From Clostridium sp. AM22-11AC (GTDB lineage Bacteria; Bacillota; Clostridia; Lachnospirales; Lachnospiraceae), in NCBI RefSeq assembly GCF_003473545.1, contig NZ_QUCM01000028.1, positions 1 through 42,528 on the forward strand: a stretch of DNA of 42,528 nt, given 5' to 3'. The notes under the pieces are model-generated. The model had not been told where the DNA came from and made no database searches. It was given only the letters and a program-made list of their open reading frames with translations. Shown piece after piece: positions 1 through 7,772 of the stretch (positions within the stretch are counted from its first letter, which is position 1; each line of letters opens with the position of its first letter). Both the position numbers and the translations under genes were made by a program.

Positions 1-40
1 TTCTTTCGAAACATTTGCTGCTCTCTCAAGCGCGAAGATT

Positions 41-69
41 ATAATAGCAAATCACAAAGCGTTTGTCAA
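41..69 (-). promoter_or_regulatory. Strong sigma-A-like promoter firing out of the left edge
   Basis: On the minus strand a perfect TTGACA (64-69) is followed after 17 bp by TATTAT (41-46), itself overlapping a TATAAT shifted by 3 bp. It drives transcription leftwards out of the window, so its gene is not visible. The strength of the match suggests a highly expressed gene or a stable RNA operon, which is inference. Confidence 0.7.
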
Positions 70-141
70 CAACTTTTTTAATAATTTTAAATTTTTTTAA
101 AAGTATAAAAAGTTTAAACAATAATAAAAAGTCAACAATAA

Positions 142-177
142 AAATGCCCCGAATTTTAAGGACTTTTCAGGGCATTT
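142..177 (-). terminator. Intrinsic terminator after the CotS-like gene
   Basis: On the minus strand AAATGCCC pairs with GGGCATTT around a 20-nt loop and runs into a short T-rich tract (TTTTTATTG). It lies 16 bp beyond the stop codon of the CotS-like gene and fits as its terminator. Confidence 0.7.
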
Positions 178-192
178 CATACATATGATCCT

Positions 193-1233
193 CTAACTCA
201 TTAATACGGCTTCCAGCCTACTCAAAAACCGTCCTCTGGCACCTTCCTGGTTTTTAAGGCTCTTTAACTTATCCGTGCTCTTCGCCGGGATCCATGCTTT
301 ATTGGTATTATAATAAAAATTCAGCTGCTTCCAGTACTTTTCCGGAAACAGGAACATATAGTAAAGGCATTTTCGCTCTTTCTTATCCATAGGGCGAACC
401 CGTTCATAGGAGTCTAACATGGATATGCCAAGATCACAGTCCCAGCTATGTTTTTCCATTACTTTTCTCATAAGCCGGTACAGGTCTTCTGCCTGGACTC
501 CCAGGTGCATGCGGTTATATTCAATAATCGCTGTGTAACCATTTCCCATAAGTACATGATGCTGGTCCAGGTCGCCGTGACAGAGATAGCCCTGATTTTC
601 CCCGGATCCTTCCGGCGCCAGTTCCGCGGCTTCCAGCCTGTCAGTGATCCCGTTTTCTGGAAACAGGCTGTTCATCTGCCTTACGGCTTCTTTTGCCTGG
701 TCAAAGAAATGATCAAAGCTGTCTATTACACAAAGTTCAAATTCTGTTTTTCCCCGTTTGCCCCGGATAAAATTCCTGGCACGCTTCATTTCCCTTACAT
801 GGCGTTCCTGCTCTTTTTCCAGGCTTTCTATACAGATCGACCCCATATTCCATTCTTCTCTTACAGGGATCTGACGCAGCTGGCCATGGAGCATGGCAAG
901 CCGGGAAATCCCCTGACGGATCTCATAGCTGTCCCTGATATTACATTCCCTGTCAGAAAACCATTCTTTCATAATATAACCTGTTCCATCCCCGGCTTTG
1001 CTTAAAAGAGCTCCTTCCTGGTTACGTACATACTGATCTGCCCGGAGACTTCCCCTGGTATCCAGGCATTCCAATACCTGATCTTCAAATTCCAGTCTGC
1101 GCACAGTCCCCTTATATTCCCGTAAAAGCTTCAGTCCCTTATCGGTTTCACAGATCCAGGCGCCCCTGCCTTTTCGCACAGACAGGGTCTCCACTTCATA
1201 TTGTTCTAAAACCTCCTGGTATCTTTCATTCAT
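193..1233 (-). CDS. CotS-like spore coat / aminoglycoside-phosphotransferase-fold protein
   Basis: An APH/choline-kinase-fold protein resembling the CotS/YutH spore coat family, which is associated with the spore surface in Bacilli and Clostridia. A kinase-like catalytic loop reads HGDLDQHHV, so the His-Gly-Asp is kept, but the Asn that normally binds metal is His. The expected second metal-site Asp is replaced in IIEYN. Catalysis is therefore uncertain and it may be a structural or pseudo-kinase. The start at 1233 (347 aa) is chosen because GGGAGGG sits 5-6 nt upstream; an in-frame ATG at 1293 has no such site. A terminator follows, and the gene appears to be transcribed alone. Confidence 0.7.
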   Translation of the reverse strand: MNERYQEVLEQYEVETLSVRKGRGAWICETDKGLKLLREYKGTVRRLEFEDQVLECLDTRGSLRADQYVRNQEGALLSKAGDGTGYIMKEWFSDRECNIRDSYEIRQGISRLAMLHGQLRQIPVREEWNMGSICIESLEKEQERHVREMKRARNFIRGKRGKTEFELCVIDSFDHFFDQAKEAVRQMNSLFPENGITDRLEAAELAPEGSGENQGYLCHGDLDQHHVLMGNGYTAIIEYNRMHLGVQAEDLYRLMRKVMEKHSWDCDLGISMLDSYERVRPMDKKERKCLYYMFLFPEKYWKQLNFYYNTNKAWIPAKSTDKLKSLKNQEGARGRFLSRLEAVLMS

Positions 1234-1384
1234 TTTAACCCTCCCACCAAGTTCAAACCTCTGACCACATTTACAGTTTTCCATGATCTTCACTTAAACT
1301 GTCTTTTACTGCTTTTACAGACTATGTAGACAAAGGCCTGATTATGCGGAAGTTTTTGCCCTTAAATGTTTACAGACACAAAAA

Positions 1385-1408
1385 GTCCCCCTGCAAACGC
1401 AGGAGGAC
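1385..1408 (-). terminator. Intrinsic terminator at the end of the vanW-to-trmL unit
   Basis: Minus-strand hairpin with arms GTCCTCCTGC and GCAGGGGGAC around a GTTT loop, followed by TTTTTG. It sits 11 bp after the trmL stop codon and is the first clear terminator for the whole upstream minus-strand gene train. Confidence 0.8.
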
Positions 1409-1419
1409 AATTGGTTCAT

Positions 1420-1938
1420 TTATTTCTGTTCCCAGCCATCTTTCCACTTCATGTGATGAAGCTGGCCTTCTAATGCCATTTTTTCAAAATCATTATGGCG
1501 CAGGGCCTCGTAAAGCACCACTGCCACGGAATTTGACAGGTTTAAGGAACGGATCTCGCCCCACATAGGGATGCGGACGCAGTGATCTTCATTTTCCACT
1601 AAGATCTCTTCCGGGATACCGGCGCTTTCTTTTCCAAACATAAGATAGCAGTCCGGCTCGTAGTCTACTTCTGAGTAGACTTTATGTGCCTTTGTGGTAG
1701 CAAAATACATTTTTCCCGGGGCATCCGGGTTCTTCTCCAGAAAATCCTGGTAATCGCTGTATACATGTACATCTAATTTATCCCAGTAATCCAGACCGGC
1801 TCTTTTTAAAGCTTTTTCATTTAACTTAAAGCCCAGAGGCTCGATCAGGTGGAGTCTGGTGTTGGTAGCCACACAGGTACGGCCGATATTTCCTGTATTA
1901 GAGGGCATTTCCGGCTCTAAAAGTACAACATTCATCAT
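1420..1938 (-). CDS. trmL: tRNA (cytidine/uridine-34 2'-O) methyltransferase TrmL
   Basis: A SpoU/TrmD-superfamily (SPOUT) methyltransferase that 2'-O-methylates the wobble nucleotide 34 of tRNA-Leu species using S-adenosylmethionine. The length (about 172 aa) and motifs fit TrmL/YibK: an N-terminal NVVLLEPEMPSNTGNIGRTC, a central MFGKESAGIPEEIL and a C-terminal IPMWGEIRSLNLSNSVAVVLYE, which form the knotted SAM site. The start is placed at an ATGATG near 1938, with AAAGG about 10 nt upstream, inside the last codons of the aminotransferase gene. An earlier ATG at 1962 would lengthen the overlap. Last gene of its operon. Confidence 0.9.
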   Translation of the reverse strand: MMNVVLLEPEMPSNTGNIGRTCVATNTRLHLIEPLGFKLNEKALKRAGLDYWDKLDVHVYSDYQDFLEKNPDAPGKMYFATTKAHKVYSEVDYEPDCYLMFGKESAGIPEEILVENEDHCVRIPMWGEIRSLNLSNSVAVVLYEALRHNDFEKMALEGQLHHMKWKDGWEQK

Positions 1939-1942
1939 AATC

Positions 1943-3115
1943 TTATTCTGCCTTTCCATCATGGCGCTTTACAAAGCGCTCAATACGGCTTAACGCCTCT
2001 TTCAGGCTCTTTAAGGAGTACGCATAGGAAATACGTACAAAGCCTTCTCCACAGGCACCAAAGGCCGTTCCAGGAACTACAGCTACCTTTTCTTCCATCA
2101 GAAGCTTGGTAGCAAATTCCTCAGAAGTCATACCAAAACGGCTGATATTTGGGAATGTATAGAATGCGCCTAATGGCTCAAAGCAGTCGATTCCCATTTC
2201 ACGGAATGCATTTAATAAAAATCTGCGGCGCTGGTCGTAGGACTCACGCATCATCTCTACATCCGGATCACCATTTTTCAGTGCGGAAACTGCTGCATAC
2301 TGGCTGGTGGTAGGCGCGCACATAATAGCATACTGGTGGATCTTTAACATCTGCTTTAAGATCAGGTCTGGCGCTGCCGCATATCCAAGACGCCAGCCGG
2401 TCATAGCATAGGACTTGGAAAAACCGTTGATCAGGACGGTACGCTCTTTCATGCCTGGAAATGCTGCAATAGTAGCGTGTTTTCTCTGGTAAGTCAATTC
2501 AGAATAGATCTCGTCTGTTACTACAAACAGGTCTTTTTCAATGACGATCTTTGCGATCTCTTCCAGTTCATGTTTTTCCATAATAGCGCCGGTTGGGTTA
2601 TTAGGGAATGGAAGGACCAGGATCTTAGTCTTGTCAGTGATCTTTTCCAGCAGCTTCTCAGGAGTCAGCTTAAACTGGTCTTTTTCCTCCAATTCAATGA
2701 TCACCGGAACACCATCTGCCAGAGTAACACATGGAAGATAGGAAACATAACTTGGCTGTGGGATCAGTACTTCATCTCCCGGATTTAACATAGCACGCAT
2801 GGCAACGTCGATGGCTTCACTTCCGCCCACTGTTACCATAATTTCTGTATCCGGATCATAGCTTACTTCAAAACGACGCTTTAAGTAATTACAGATCTCA
2901 TCCTTTAACTGTTTTAAACCTGCATTGGAAGTATAGAAGGTACGGCCTTTTTCAAGGGAGTAGATGCCTTCTTCCCTGATATGCCAGGGAGTGTCAAAAT
3001 CCGGCTCGCCTACACCTAAGGAAATAGCGCCTTCCATTTCATTTACAATATCAAAAAATTTACGGATCCCGGAGGGCGGGATACTTACGATTTTGTCAGA
3101 TAAGGGGTTTCTCAT
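1943..3115 (-). CDS. Class I/II PLP-dependent aminotransferase
   Basis: A 390-aa fold-type I aminotransferase of the aspartate/aromatic (AspC/PatA-like) group, which moves amino groups between an amino acid and a 2-oxo acid. Visible family features are GVGEPDFDTPWHI near the N terminus, VGGSEAIDVAMRA at the PLP phosphate pocket, FPNNPTGAI, VTDEIYSEL, and the Schiff-base lysine in NGFSKSYAMTGWRLGY. The start codon overlaps the stop of the Lrp/AsnC gene as ATGA, so the two are translationally coupled. The regulator probably controls, or senses the substrate of, this enzyme. The amino acid used cannot be read from the sequence. Confidence 0.9.
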   Translation of the reverse strand: MRNPLSDKIVSIPPSGIRKFFDIVNEMEGAISLGVGEPDFDTPWHIREEGIYSLEKGRTFYTSNAGLKQLKDEICNYLKRRFEVSYDPDTEIMVTVGGSEAIDVAMRAMLNPGDEVLIPQPSYVSYLPCVTLADGVPVIIELEEKDQFKLTPEKLLEKITDKTKILVLPFPNNPTGAIMEKHELEEIAKIVIEKDLFVVTDEIYSELTYQRKHATIAAFPGMKERTVLINGFSKSYAMTGWRLGYAAAPDLILKQMLKIHQYAIMCAPTTSQYAAVSALKNGDPDVEMMRESYDQRRRFLLNAFREMGIDCFEPLGAFYTFPNISRFGMTSEEFATKLLMEEKVAVVPGTAFGACGEGFVRISYAYSLKSLKEALSRIERFVKRHDGKAE

Positions 3116-3594
3116 GGTGTGATCAGCATCCTTTCATCCTGGACCGGCTCACTGATAATGGTGCCGTGGTCCTTATATTTTTTCAGTACAAAGTGGGTTG
3201 CTGTACTTAATACAGACTCCATAGGAGCTAATTTGTCAGATACAAACTGTGCTACCTGGCGCATGGTCTTTCCTTCGATAAATACGGTAAAGTCAAAAGA
3301 TCCGCTCATCAGATATACAGCGTTTACTTCATTATACTGGTAGATGCGCTCTGCGATCTTGTCAAAGCCCATACCTCTCTGAGGAGTTACTTTTACTTCG
3401 ATCAGGGCTACTACTTTTTCTTCACTGGTGTTATCCCAATTAATGAGAGTGTGGTATCCGCAGATAATGTGCTCTTTTTCCATCTCGGCGATCTCGTTGG
3501 CCACTGCGATCTCACTTTCACCAAGTAATACCGCCAGGTCTTTGATATCGATCCTGCTGTTCTTTTCGATCACCGCCAGAATTTTTTCCCTCAT
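3112..3594 (-). CDS. Lrp/AsnC family transcriptional regulator
   Basis: About 160 aa: an N-terminal winged helix-turn-helix (residues 1-55, including IDIKDLAVLLGESEIAVANEIAEME) and a C-terminal RAM/AsnC ligand-binding domain (VVALIEVKV through GSFDFTVFIEG). Members bind amino acids and form octamers that wrap DNA. The start at 3594 has GGAGGAAG 7 nt upstream; the longer reading at 3621 has no ribosome site. The ATGA overlap with the following aminotransferase argues that they work together in one amino-acid circuit, which is inference from position. Confidence 0.88.
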   Translation of the reverse strand: MREKILAVIEKNSRIDIKDLAVLLGESEIAVANEIAEMEKEHIICGYHTLINWDNTSEEKVVALIEVKVTPQRGMGFDKIAERIYQYNEVNAVYLMSGSFDFTVFIEGKTMRQVAQFVSDKLAPMESVLSTATHFVLKKYKDHGTIISEPVQDERMLITP

Positions 3595-3641
3595 GATAAC
3601 TTCCTCCAATATTAAAATCACAATATTAAAATCATATATTC

Positions 3642-4247
3642 TTATATGGTATTGCCGTCAATACGGCTCAGTTCATCGGCTCTTGGCCGCTCTAAATATC
3701 CGGCTGTTTCCTCTCCGTGGCGTATAACACGGGCAATTCCCTTTTCTGCGCTGCCGATCACTGCTGCAGGGATCCCCTGTGCGCTGAGGCTTCGCACCAT
3801 CTGGCCGCCTCTGTCACAGGCTAAGATCACGCAGTTTTCACTGAAAAGACGGTAAGGATTGACCTCAAAGATCTCACATACTTCCACTACTGCCTGTTTC
3901 ATAGGGATCATGCGCAGATCAATGTCTACGCCTACGTTATAAATACCGGATAAATTCCATACTGCCGTGAGAATACCGCCTTCTCCTGCGTATTCCCAGG
4001 CTGTAACCGGACAATTTTTCTGCTTTAATTCATTTTCAAGCCACTCTTTTACGTTGTAGCTGTCTTTTTCTTCCAGACATCTAAGGAAAGAAGGCGCAAA
4101 ATGCCCTTCCAGTTTTTCCCTTTTTTTCTGGAAGATCTGTCTGGTTCCGGCAAGACCGGCAAAACCAGCCACTACCAGATCCTGACCTGGCTTTATAAAG
4201 CCATCTCTTTTTTCAAATCCGCCCGGACCCTGTCCTGCTGTTCTCAT
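3642..4247 (-). CDS. AIR synthase-related protein, C-terminal domain only
   Basis: A 201-aa protein resembling the C-terminal half of the PurM/HypE/ThiL/SelD superfamily. The stretch from AWEYAGEGGILTAVWNLSG through VDIDLRMIPM to VCEIFEVNPYRLFSENC matches the usual 'glycine-rich, helper helix, leucine/serine' layout. The N-terminal ATP-binding domain that makes full-length family members (about 330 aa) enzymes is absent, and the gene starts in ATGA overlap with vanW, so this short form looks native and not truncated. A PurM-like ATPase activity is therefore doubtful. It may be a ligand-binding or partner subunit. Its role is unknown. Confidence 0.65.
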   Translation of the reverse strand: MRTAGQGPGGFEKRDGFIKPGQDLVVAGFAGLAGTRQIFQKKREKLEGHFAPSFLRCLEEKDSYNVKEWLENELKQKNCPVTAWEYAGEGGILTAVWNLSGIYNVGVDIDLRMIPMKQAVVEVCEIFEVNPYRLFSENCVILACDRGGQMVRSLSAQGIPAAVIGSAEKGIARVIRHGEETAGYLERPRADELSRIDGNTI

Positions 4248-5821
4248 GGATTTTCCTCCTGTGCGGGACTGGCCGGGCTTTCCGCACCAGCATTATCCCC
4301 CGCGGGCTGCGCTGCAGTGGTGGGAACAACTCCCGGTCCGCCATTTTCTCCTGTAACTGCTTTATGTTCCGCCTCTGTCTGAGCCGGTTCTGTCTGGGCA
4401 GTTTCAGGTGTATGATTTTCTGCTGTTTCAGGTGTAGTGGCAGGTGCTGTCTGCTCTGGTACCGGTGCAGGTGCCGCATGGGCCGGTCCTACACGGTAAA
4501 TGGCTTTGGAAGCATTGTAAGTATCCTCATTTAAAAGGGTACGCTCCTGTTCCACGCCGTCTACGGTCACTACCTTCCAGAGTCTGGACTTATATCCGGT
4601 ATGGGCAGACTGTACTTTCACCTTTGCACCTGGTGCAAGGCTCTTATCCGTGATCATTTGCGGCTCTCCTGGATTAGTCGTGCCTATGGTCTCTGAAACA
4701 TATTCTACCTGTCTGTTAGAAGGTCTGGTCTCTTTTCCGTAGAGAGTAAAAGTCAGCTTCTTTCCAGATGTATATCCTTCGATATATACAGGTGTGCTGT
4801 AATTATTCTTAATTTTAATATCTTTATAAGTGCCTGCAATGGCTGCATCCATAGAAGGCTTTACATAAGTTACGATCATGGAATGGTTCTGTCTCTGAAC
4901 GATCTCCATTTCTGCCTGCAGTGCCGCATCATACAGTGTAGTAGCGATCTGGCAGACACCACCGCCGATACTGTCTACTACCTGACCATTTTCATAGGCT
5001 GCCGCTGTCTTGTAGCCATTTTCAAGAGTAAACGGCTGAAGGCATTCGTAACCGGAGATCACCTCTCCCGGCATAAGCACACGACCGTTGATCTTTCCCG
5101 CACCAACTGCAAGGTTGGTGGAACGTGCCGCGCCGCTGCTGGAAAAGTCAGTGGTACAGGTTCCTAAAACATCTTCTATGGTCTTAAGATCATCGGAAGT
5201 AATAGCTGGCTGTTCTTCTATGATCACTGCCTGGACAGAGATTTCACCATTAGAGTCTTTTAATCCCTCAAAAGCTGTATCTAAAGCGGAAGCCGTGGCA
5301 TCTGCATCCACGACTTTTCCTAAAACAGACTCTGTGATCACAAATGCGCCGTTTTCTCTGCGGATAGACGCATCCTGAGGCTGTGCCAGTACTCCGTCGC
5401 AATGGGTATCTACAAAATCTCTTATCTTATCCGGATCGGCTGCTGTCTTGATGGAAACATCCACTGGTGCCTTTTCCAGATCCTTTTTGTTCATATACTG
5501 ACGGATCAGGCTTCCGCCTACATAGCTTTTTAGCTCTTTTTCAGCTTCATCCTGATTGCTCCAGTGAAAGCCCAGCTCTCCGGCTGTAGTCTCTGCCTTT
5601 TTGTCCTCAATGGTTAAGGCAACGGATGTACCCGCCTGATCTTTCACTTTTTCTTCTGCTGTATGCAGGGCATCTTCCCAGGTTTTTCCAGCCAGACTTT
5701 CCCCGTCTGCGCTGATACCTTCAGGAAATACCGGTGCCGCCCATGCACTCATGGGAAGCACCCATAAAGCCCCGGCAGCCAGTGCTGCAAAAAGGCCTGC
5801 TTTTAATGTCCTGTTTCCCAT
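4244..5821 (-). CDS. VanW family surface protein with PG-binding and G5 domains
   Basis: A 525-aa exported protein. Residues 1-28 form a signal peptide ending near AWA. A region of about residues 30-210 looks like one or more peptidoglycan-binding-4 repeats. The VanW domain carries the hallmark SIGGGVCQIATTLYDA and NHSMIVTYV. A G5-like domain follows (about 345-430), then an 80-residue Pro/Thr/Glu/Ala tail typical of wall-spanning or disordered linkers. VanW was named from vancomycin clusters, but most family members, like this one, have no resistance genes nearby, so a cell-wall role is more likely than resistance. Start supported by AGGAGAATTT before the ATG. Its stop overlaps the next start. 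Confidence 0.85.
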   Translation of the reverse strand: MGNRTLKAGLFAALAAGALWVLPMSAWAAPVFPEGISADGESLAGKTWEDALHTAEEKVKDQAGTSVALTIEDKKAETTAGELGFHWSNQDEAEKELKSYVGGSLIRQYMNKKDLEKAPVDVSIKTAADPDKIRDFVDTHCDGVLAQPQDASIRRENGAFVITESVLGKVVDADATASALDTAFEGLKDSNGEISVQAVIIEEQPAITSDDLKTIEDVLGTCTTDFSSSGAARSTNLAVGAGKINGRVLMPGEVISGYECLQPFTLENGYKTAAAYENGQVVDSIGGGVCQIATTLYDAALQAEMEIVQRQNHSMIVTYVKPSMDAAIAGTYKDIKIKNNYSTPVYIEGYTSGKKLTFTLYGKETRPSNRQVEYVSETIGTTNPGEPQMITDKSLAPGAKVKVQSAHTGYKSRLWKVVTVDGVEQERTLLNEDTYNASKAIYRVGPAHAAPAPVPEQTAPATTPETAENHTPETAQTEPAQTEAEHKAVTGENGGPGVVPTTAAQPAGDNAGAESPASPAQEENP

Positions 5822-5876
5822 AAATTCTCCTAATCTTTTACCGTTTTAATCAGTGCTGCATTTAAGCAGCATTTAA

Positions 5877-5987
5877 TTAATACATCAGTGCGCTCAGTGC
5901 CATTGGTACGATCATGGCAAGTACCAGAATTACAACGATAACAGTAGAAATGATCTTCTTTACTTTAGGGTCTCTCATATTTAACAT
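5877..5987 (-). CDS. 36-aa single-pass membrane miniprotein
   Basis: A short ORF: an N-terminal MLNMRDPKVKK with positive charge, then one hydrophobic helix (IISTVIVVILVLAMIVPMAL) and a short tail. The ribosome site GAGGTGA lies 4 nt before the ATG and overlaps the stop codon of the exonuclease gene, so translation is probably coupled. The pattern (charged N terminus, one transmembrane helix, about 30-40 aa) resembles Firmicutes miniproteins such as Prli42/DUF4044-type proteins, but homology was not tested. Inferred topology is N-in. It lies between the exonuclease and vanW genes. Confidence 0.6.
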   Translation of the reverse strand: MLNMRDPKVKKIISTVIVVILVLAMIVPMALSALMY

Positions 5988-5996
5988 TTTATCACC

Positions 5997-6719
5997 TCAT
6001 TTATTCTGTGGCTTCACCCGTCCGTACTGGAGGATGATCTTGTCGATCAGTCTGGAAGCGTCGCTCCGGCTTATATCGTCTAACTGCACAGTTATGTCTA
6101 TTCTATGACATTTTAATAAATCCTGCAAGTATTCTTTTTGCCTTTTCGTTGCCGGTTGCTGCCGCTTCATCCGGCAGTTTAAAGGGGTTGTCACAAAGAG
6201 TTCCGGCTGTTCTTCTCCATAAAGGGCAACCAGCTTCTGATACAGGAAATGGGCGGATAATGCATCGGCCTCTGCCCGGTGCGCCAGGGGCTGTTCGATC
6301 TTATAATAGGTACAGGCATTTCCCAGATTTTTCTTTTCCTGCTCCGGCATTAGTTTCCGGCACACTTTCAGTGTATCCACTGCCTCACATTCAAATTCCA
6401 TTTTCTGGTTCACTGCAGCCTGTTTTAAGAAACTGTAGTCAAAGCGGATGTTGTGACCTAAAAGAGGCAGGTTTCCGATAAATTCCAGCACTTCCCCTAT
6501 AATATCCTCAATTACAGGAGCATCTTTTAACATGTCATCGGTGATGCCTGTTAATTCCACGACCCTTTCTGTCAGCGGCCGTTTTGGATTTACCAGAGTT
6601 ACGAAACGGCCTGTGATCTGTCCATGCTCTACTTTCAGAGCTGCGATCTCCGTTATTTTTTCTTTTTTCGGCTCCAGACCTGTGGTTTCTAAGTCCAGGG
6701 CTATGTATGAGTCAGTCAT
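5997..6719 (-). CDS. DnaQ-like 3'-5' exonuclease (PolC/epsilon type)
   Basis: A 240-aa DEDDh exonuclease. Exo I is DLETTG (residues 9-14), Exo II is HNIRFDYSFL, and Exo IIIe is HRAEADA, so the catalytic Asp/Glu/His set is present. The last 60 residues carry a small extra segment, ATKRQKEYLQDLL followed by an ISRSDASRLIDKII helix pair, often seen in clostridial stand-alone exonucleases of this kind. These enzymes trim DNA or RNA 3' ends in repair or proofreading. It follows nth by 55 bp on the same strand, consistent with a DNA repair pair. Confidence 0.85.
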   Translation of the reverse strand: MTDSYIALDLETTGLEPKKEKITEIAALKVEHGQITGRFVTLVNPKRPLTERVVELTGITDDMLKDAPVIEDIIGEVLEFIGNLPLLGHNIRFDYSFLKQAAVNQKMEFECEAVDTLKVCRKLMPEQEKKNLGNACTYYKIEQPLAHRAEADALSAHFLYQKLVALYGEEQPELFVTTPLNCRMKRQQPATKRQKEYLQDLLKCHRIDITVQLDDISRSDASRLIDKIILQYGRVKPQNK

Positions 6720-6774
6720 TTCGACGTATTCCTTTCTATTATGTCAGAAGTTTTATGATTTTACATTTTCCTGT

Positions 6775-7455
6775 TTAATCTATTTTTTCTGTTTCTTTGA
6801 AAACTGCCGGCACTTCACAGGCAGGACACCATTGTTTTAAAAAACAATTCCCGCAGTCCGGTTTTCTGGCTGTACAGATGGTCCGTCCCAGTGTGATGAT
6901 ATGGATATTCCAGAGGATCCAGTGATCTTCTGGCAGCACCTTCATAAGGTCCGCTTCGATCTTTTCCGGCTCTGTTTCTTTTGTAAGGCCCAGCTTCCTG
7001 GAAATACGCTTTACATGGGTATCTACTACAATACTTGGCACATGGTAGATATTTCCCCGGATCACATTTGCCGTCTTTCGTCCTACGCCTGCCAGTGTAA
7101 GAAGATCCTCCAGTTTTTCCGGCACAACGCCCCCATATTCTTCCACCAGCCGCTTCGCGCACTGGATAATGTTTTTGGCTTTCATATGATAAAATCCAAT
7201 GGAATGGATGTCCTGTTCCAGTTCTTTTAGATCAGCCGCCGCAAAATCTTCCAGGGTCGGATATTTCTTAAAAAGATCGGCTGTTACAATATTCACTCTG
7301 GCATCTGTACACTGGGCGCTTAAGATCACCGCAATGAGAAGCTGCCATGGGGTCTCGTAGTTTAAATAGCAGATGAAGTCAGTGCCATATTCTTTGTCTA
7401 AGGCTGATAATATATGAACGATCCGTTCTTTTAATTTTGCTGTCATTTTGATCAT
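6775..7455 (-). CDS. nth: Endonuclease III (DNA glycosylase/AP lyase)
   Basis: A 226-aa base-excision repair enzyme that removes oxidised pyrimidines and nicks abasic sites. The helix-hairpin-helix LAGVGRKTANVI contains the catalytic lysine, VVDTHVKRISRKLGL has the catalytic Asp, and the C terminus has the Cys-X6-Cys-X2-Cys-X5-Cys pattern (CTARKPDCGNCFLKQWC) that binds [4Fe-4S]. Length is close to the usual 210-225. AAAGGAT precedes the ATG by about 10 nt; an internal ATG three codons later is an alternative. First gene of the minus-strand unit toward vanW. Confidence 0.96.
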   Translation of the reverse strand: MIKMTAKLKERIVHILSALDKEYGTDFICYLNYETPWQLLIAVILSAQCTDARVNIVTADLFKKYPTLEDFAAADLKELEQDIHSIGFYHMKAKNIIQCAKRLVEEYGGVVPEKLEDLLTLAGVGRKTANVIRGNIYHVPSIVVDTHVKRISRKLGLTKETEPEKIEADLMKVLPEDHWILWNIHIITLGRTICTARKPDCGNCFLKQWCPACEVPAVFKETEKID

Positions 7456-7526
7456 ATCTTTTTTATCCTTTAATTCTACTTTTCTTTCGCTTTTATTCCG
7501 CTTCAGTTTTATTTCCTGTTTTGCAT

Positions 7527-7555
7527 TTTACAATTCCATTTCCTGTGTCTATAAT
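7527..7555 (+). promoter_or_regulatory. Plus-strand promoter for the MerR leader
   Basis: TTTACA (7527-7532), a 17-bp spacer and TATAAT (7550-7555) match the sigma-A consensus at 11 of 12 positions. Transcription would start near 7562 and give a leader of about 210 nt before the MerR start codon. A second TATAAT at 7740-7745 nearer the gene has only a poor -35. Confidence 0.6.
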
Positions 7556-7578
7556 AAAGGAAAATGTGGAAAAGGTAA

Positions 7579-7722
7579 ATGTTATCTCGGAGTTTTTCTG
7601 TGCCTGATTTTGTGAAAAGATTTTTTGTCAGTTGTTCCCAAATTTCTGAGGCGTACGCGGTGCGTACGTTGAGGAAATTCGGGAGCGCTGCCGGAAAATC
7701 GGCCGCAAAAGCAGGTGCATGA
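7579..7722 (+). CDS. Possible 47-aa leader ORF upstream of the MerR gene
   Basis: An open frame ATG to TGA lies wholly within the leader between the promoter and the MerR gene. The predicted product begins MLSRSFSVPDFVKRFF and ends in a small-residue and Lys-rich tail (GSAAGKSAAKAGA). The ribosome site is modest: GTGGAAAAGG ends 3 nt before the ATG. The middle is GC-rich and built of tandem GCGTACG palindromes, so it may instead be a structured RNA. Codons such as GCG, ACG and TCG cluster here, unlike neighbouring genes. I give both possibilities and do not assign a function. Confidence 0.3.
   Translation: MLSRSFSVPDFVKRFFVSCSQISEAYAVRTLRKFGSAAGKSAAKAGA
7637..7683. repeat. GC-rich imperfect inverted repeat
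   Basis: Outer arms CCCAAATTTC and GAAATTCGGG (one mismatch) enclose inner arms GCGTACGC and GCGTACGT around GGT, with an unpaired 5-nt bulge on each side. Each inner arm is itself a palindrome. It is an island of high GC in AT-rich DNA and lies inside the leader of the MerR gene. It may be an operator, RNA structure or dispersed repeat. Confidence 0.55.
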
Positions 7723-7772
7723 AAGACTCTGAAAGGACATATAATGTTTGAGAGGATAAAAGAGGATAAAAC

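Noticed and set aside
448..1005. 185-aa plus-strand open frame
   Set aside because: Shadow of the CotS-like gene, which has a kinase-loop motif and a ribosome site.
4244..5821. Vancomycin resistance gene
   Set aside because: Only the VanW domain is present; vanH, vanA/B, vanX and a two-component system are absent.
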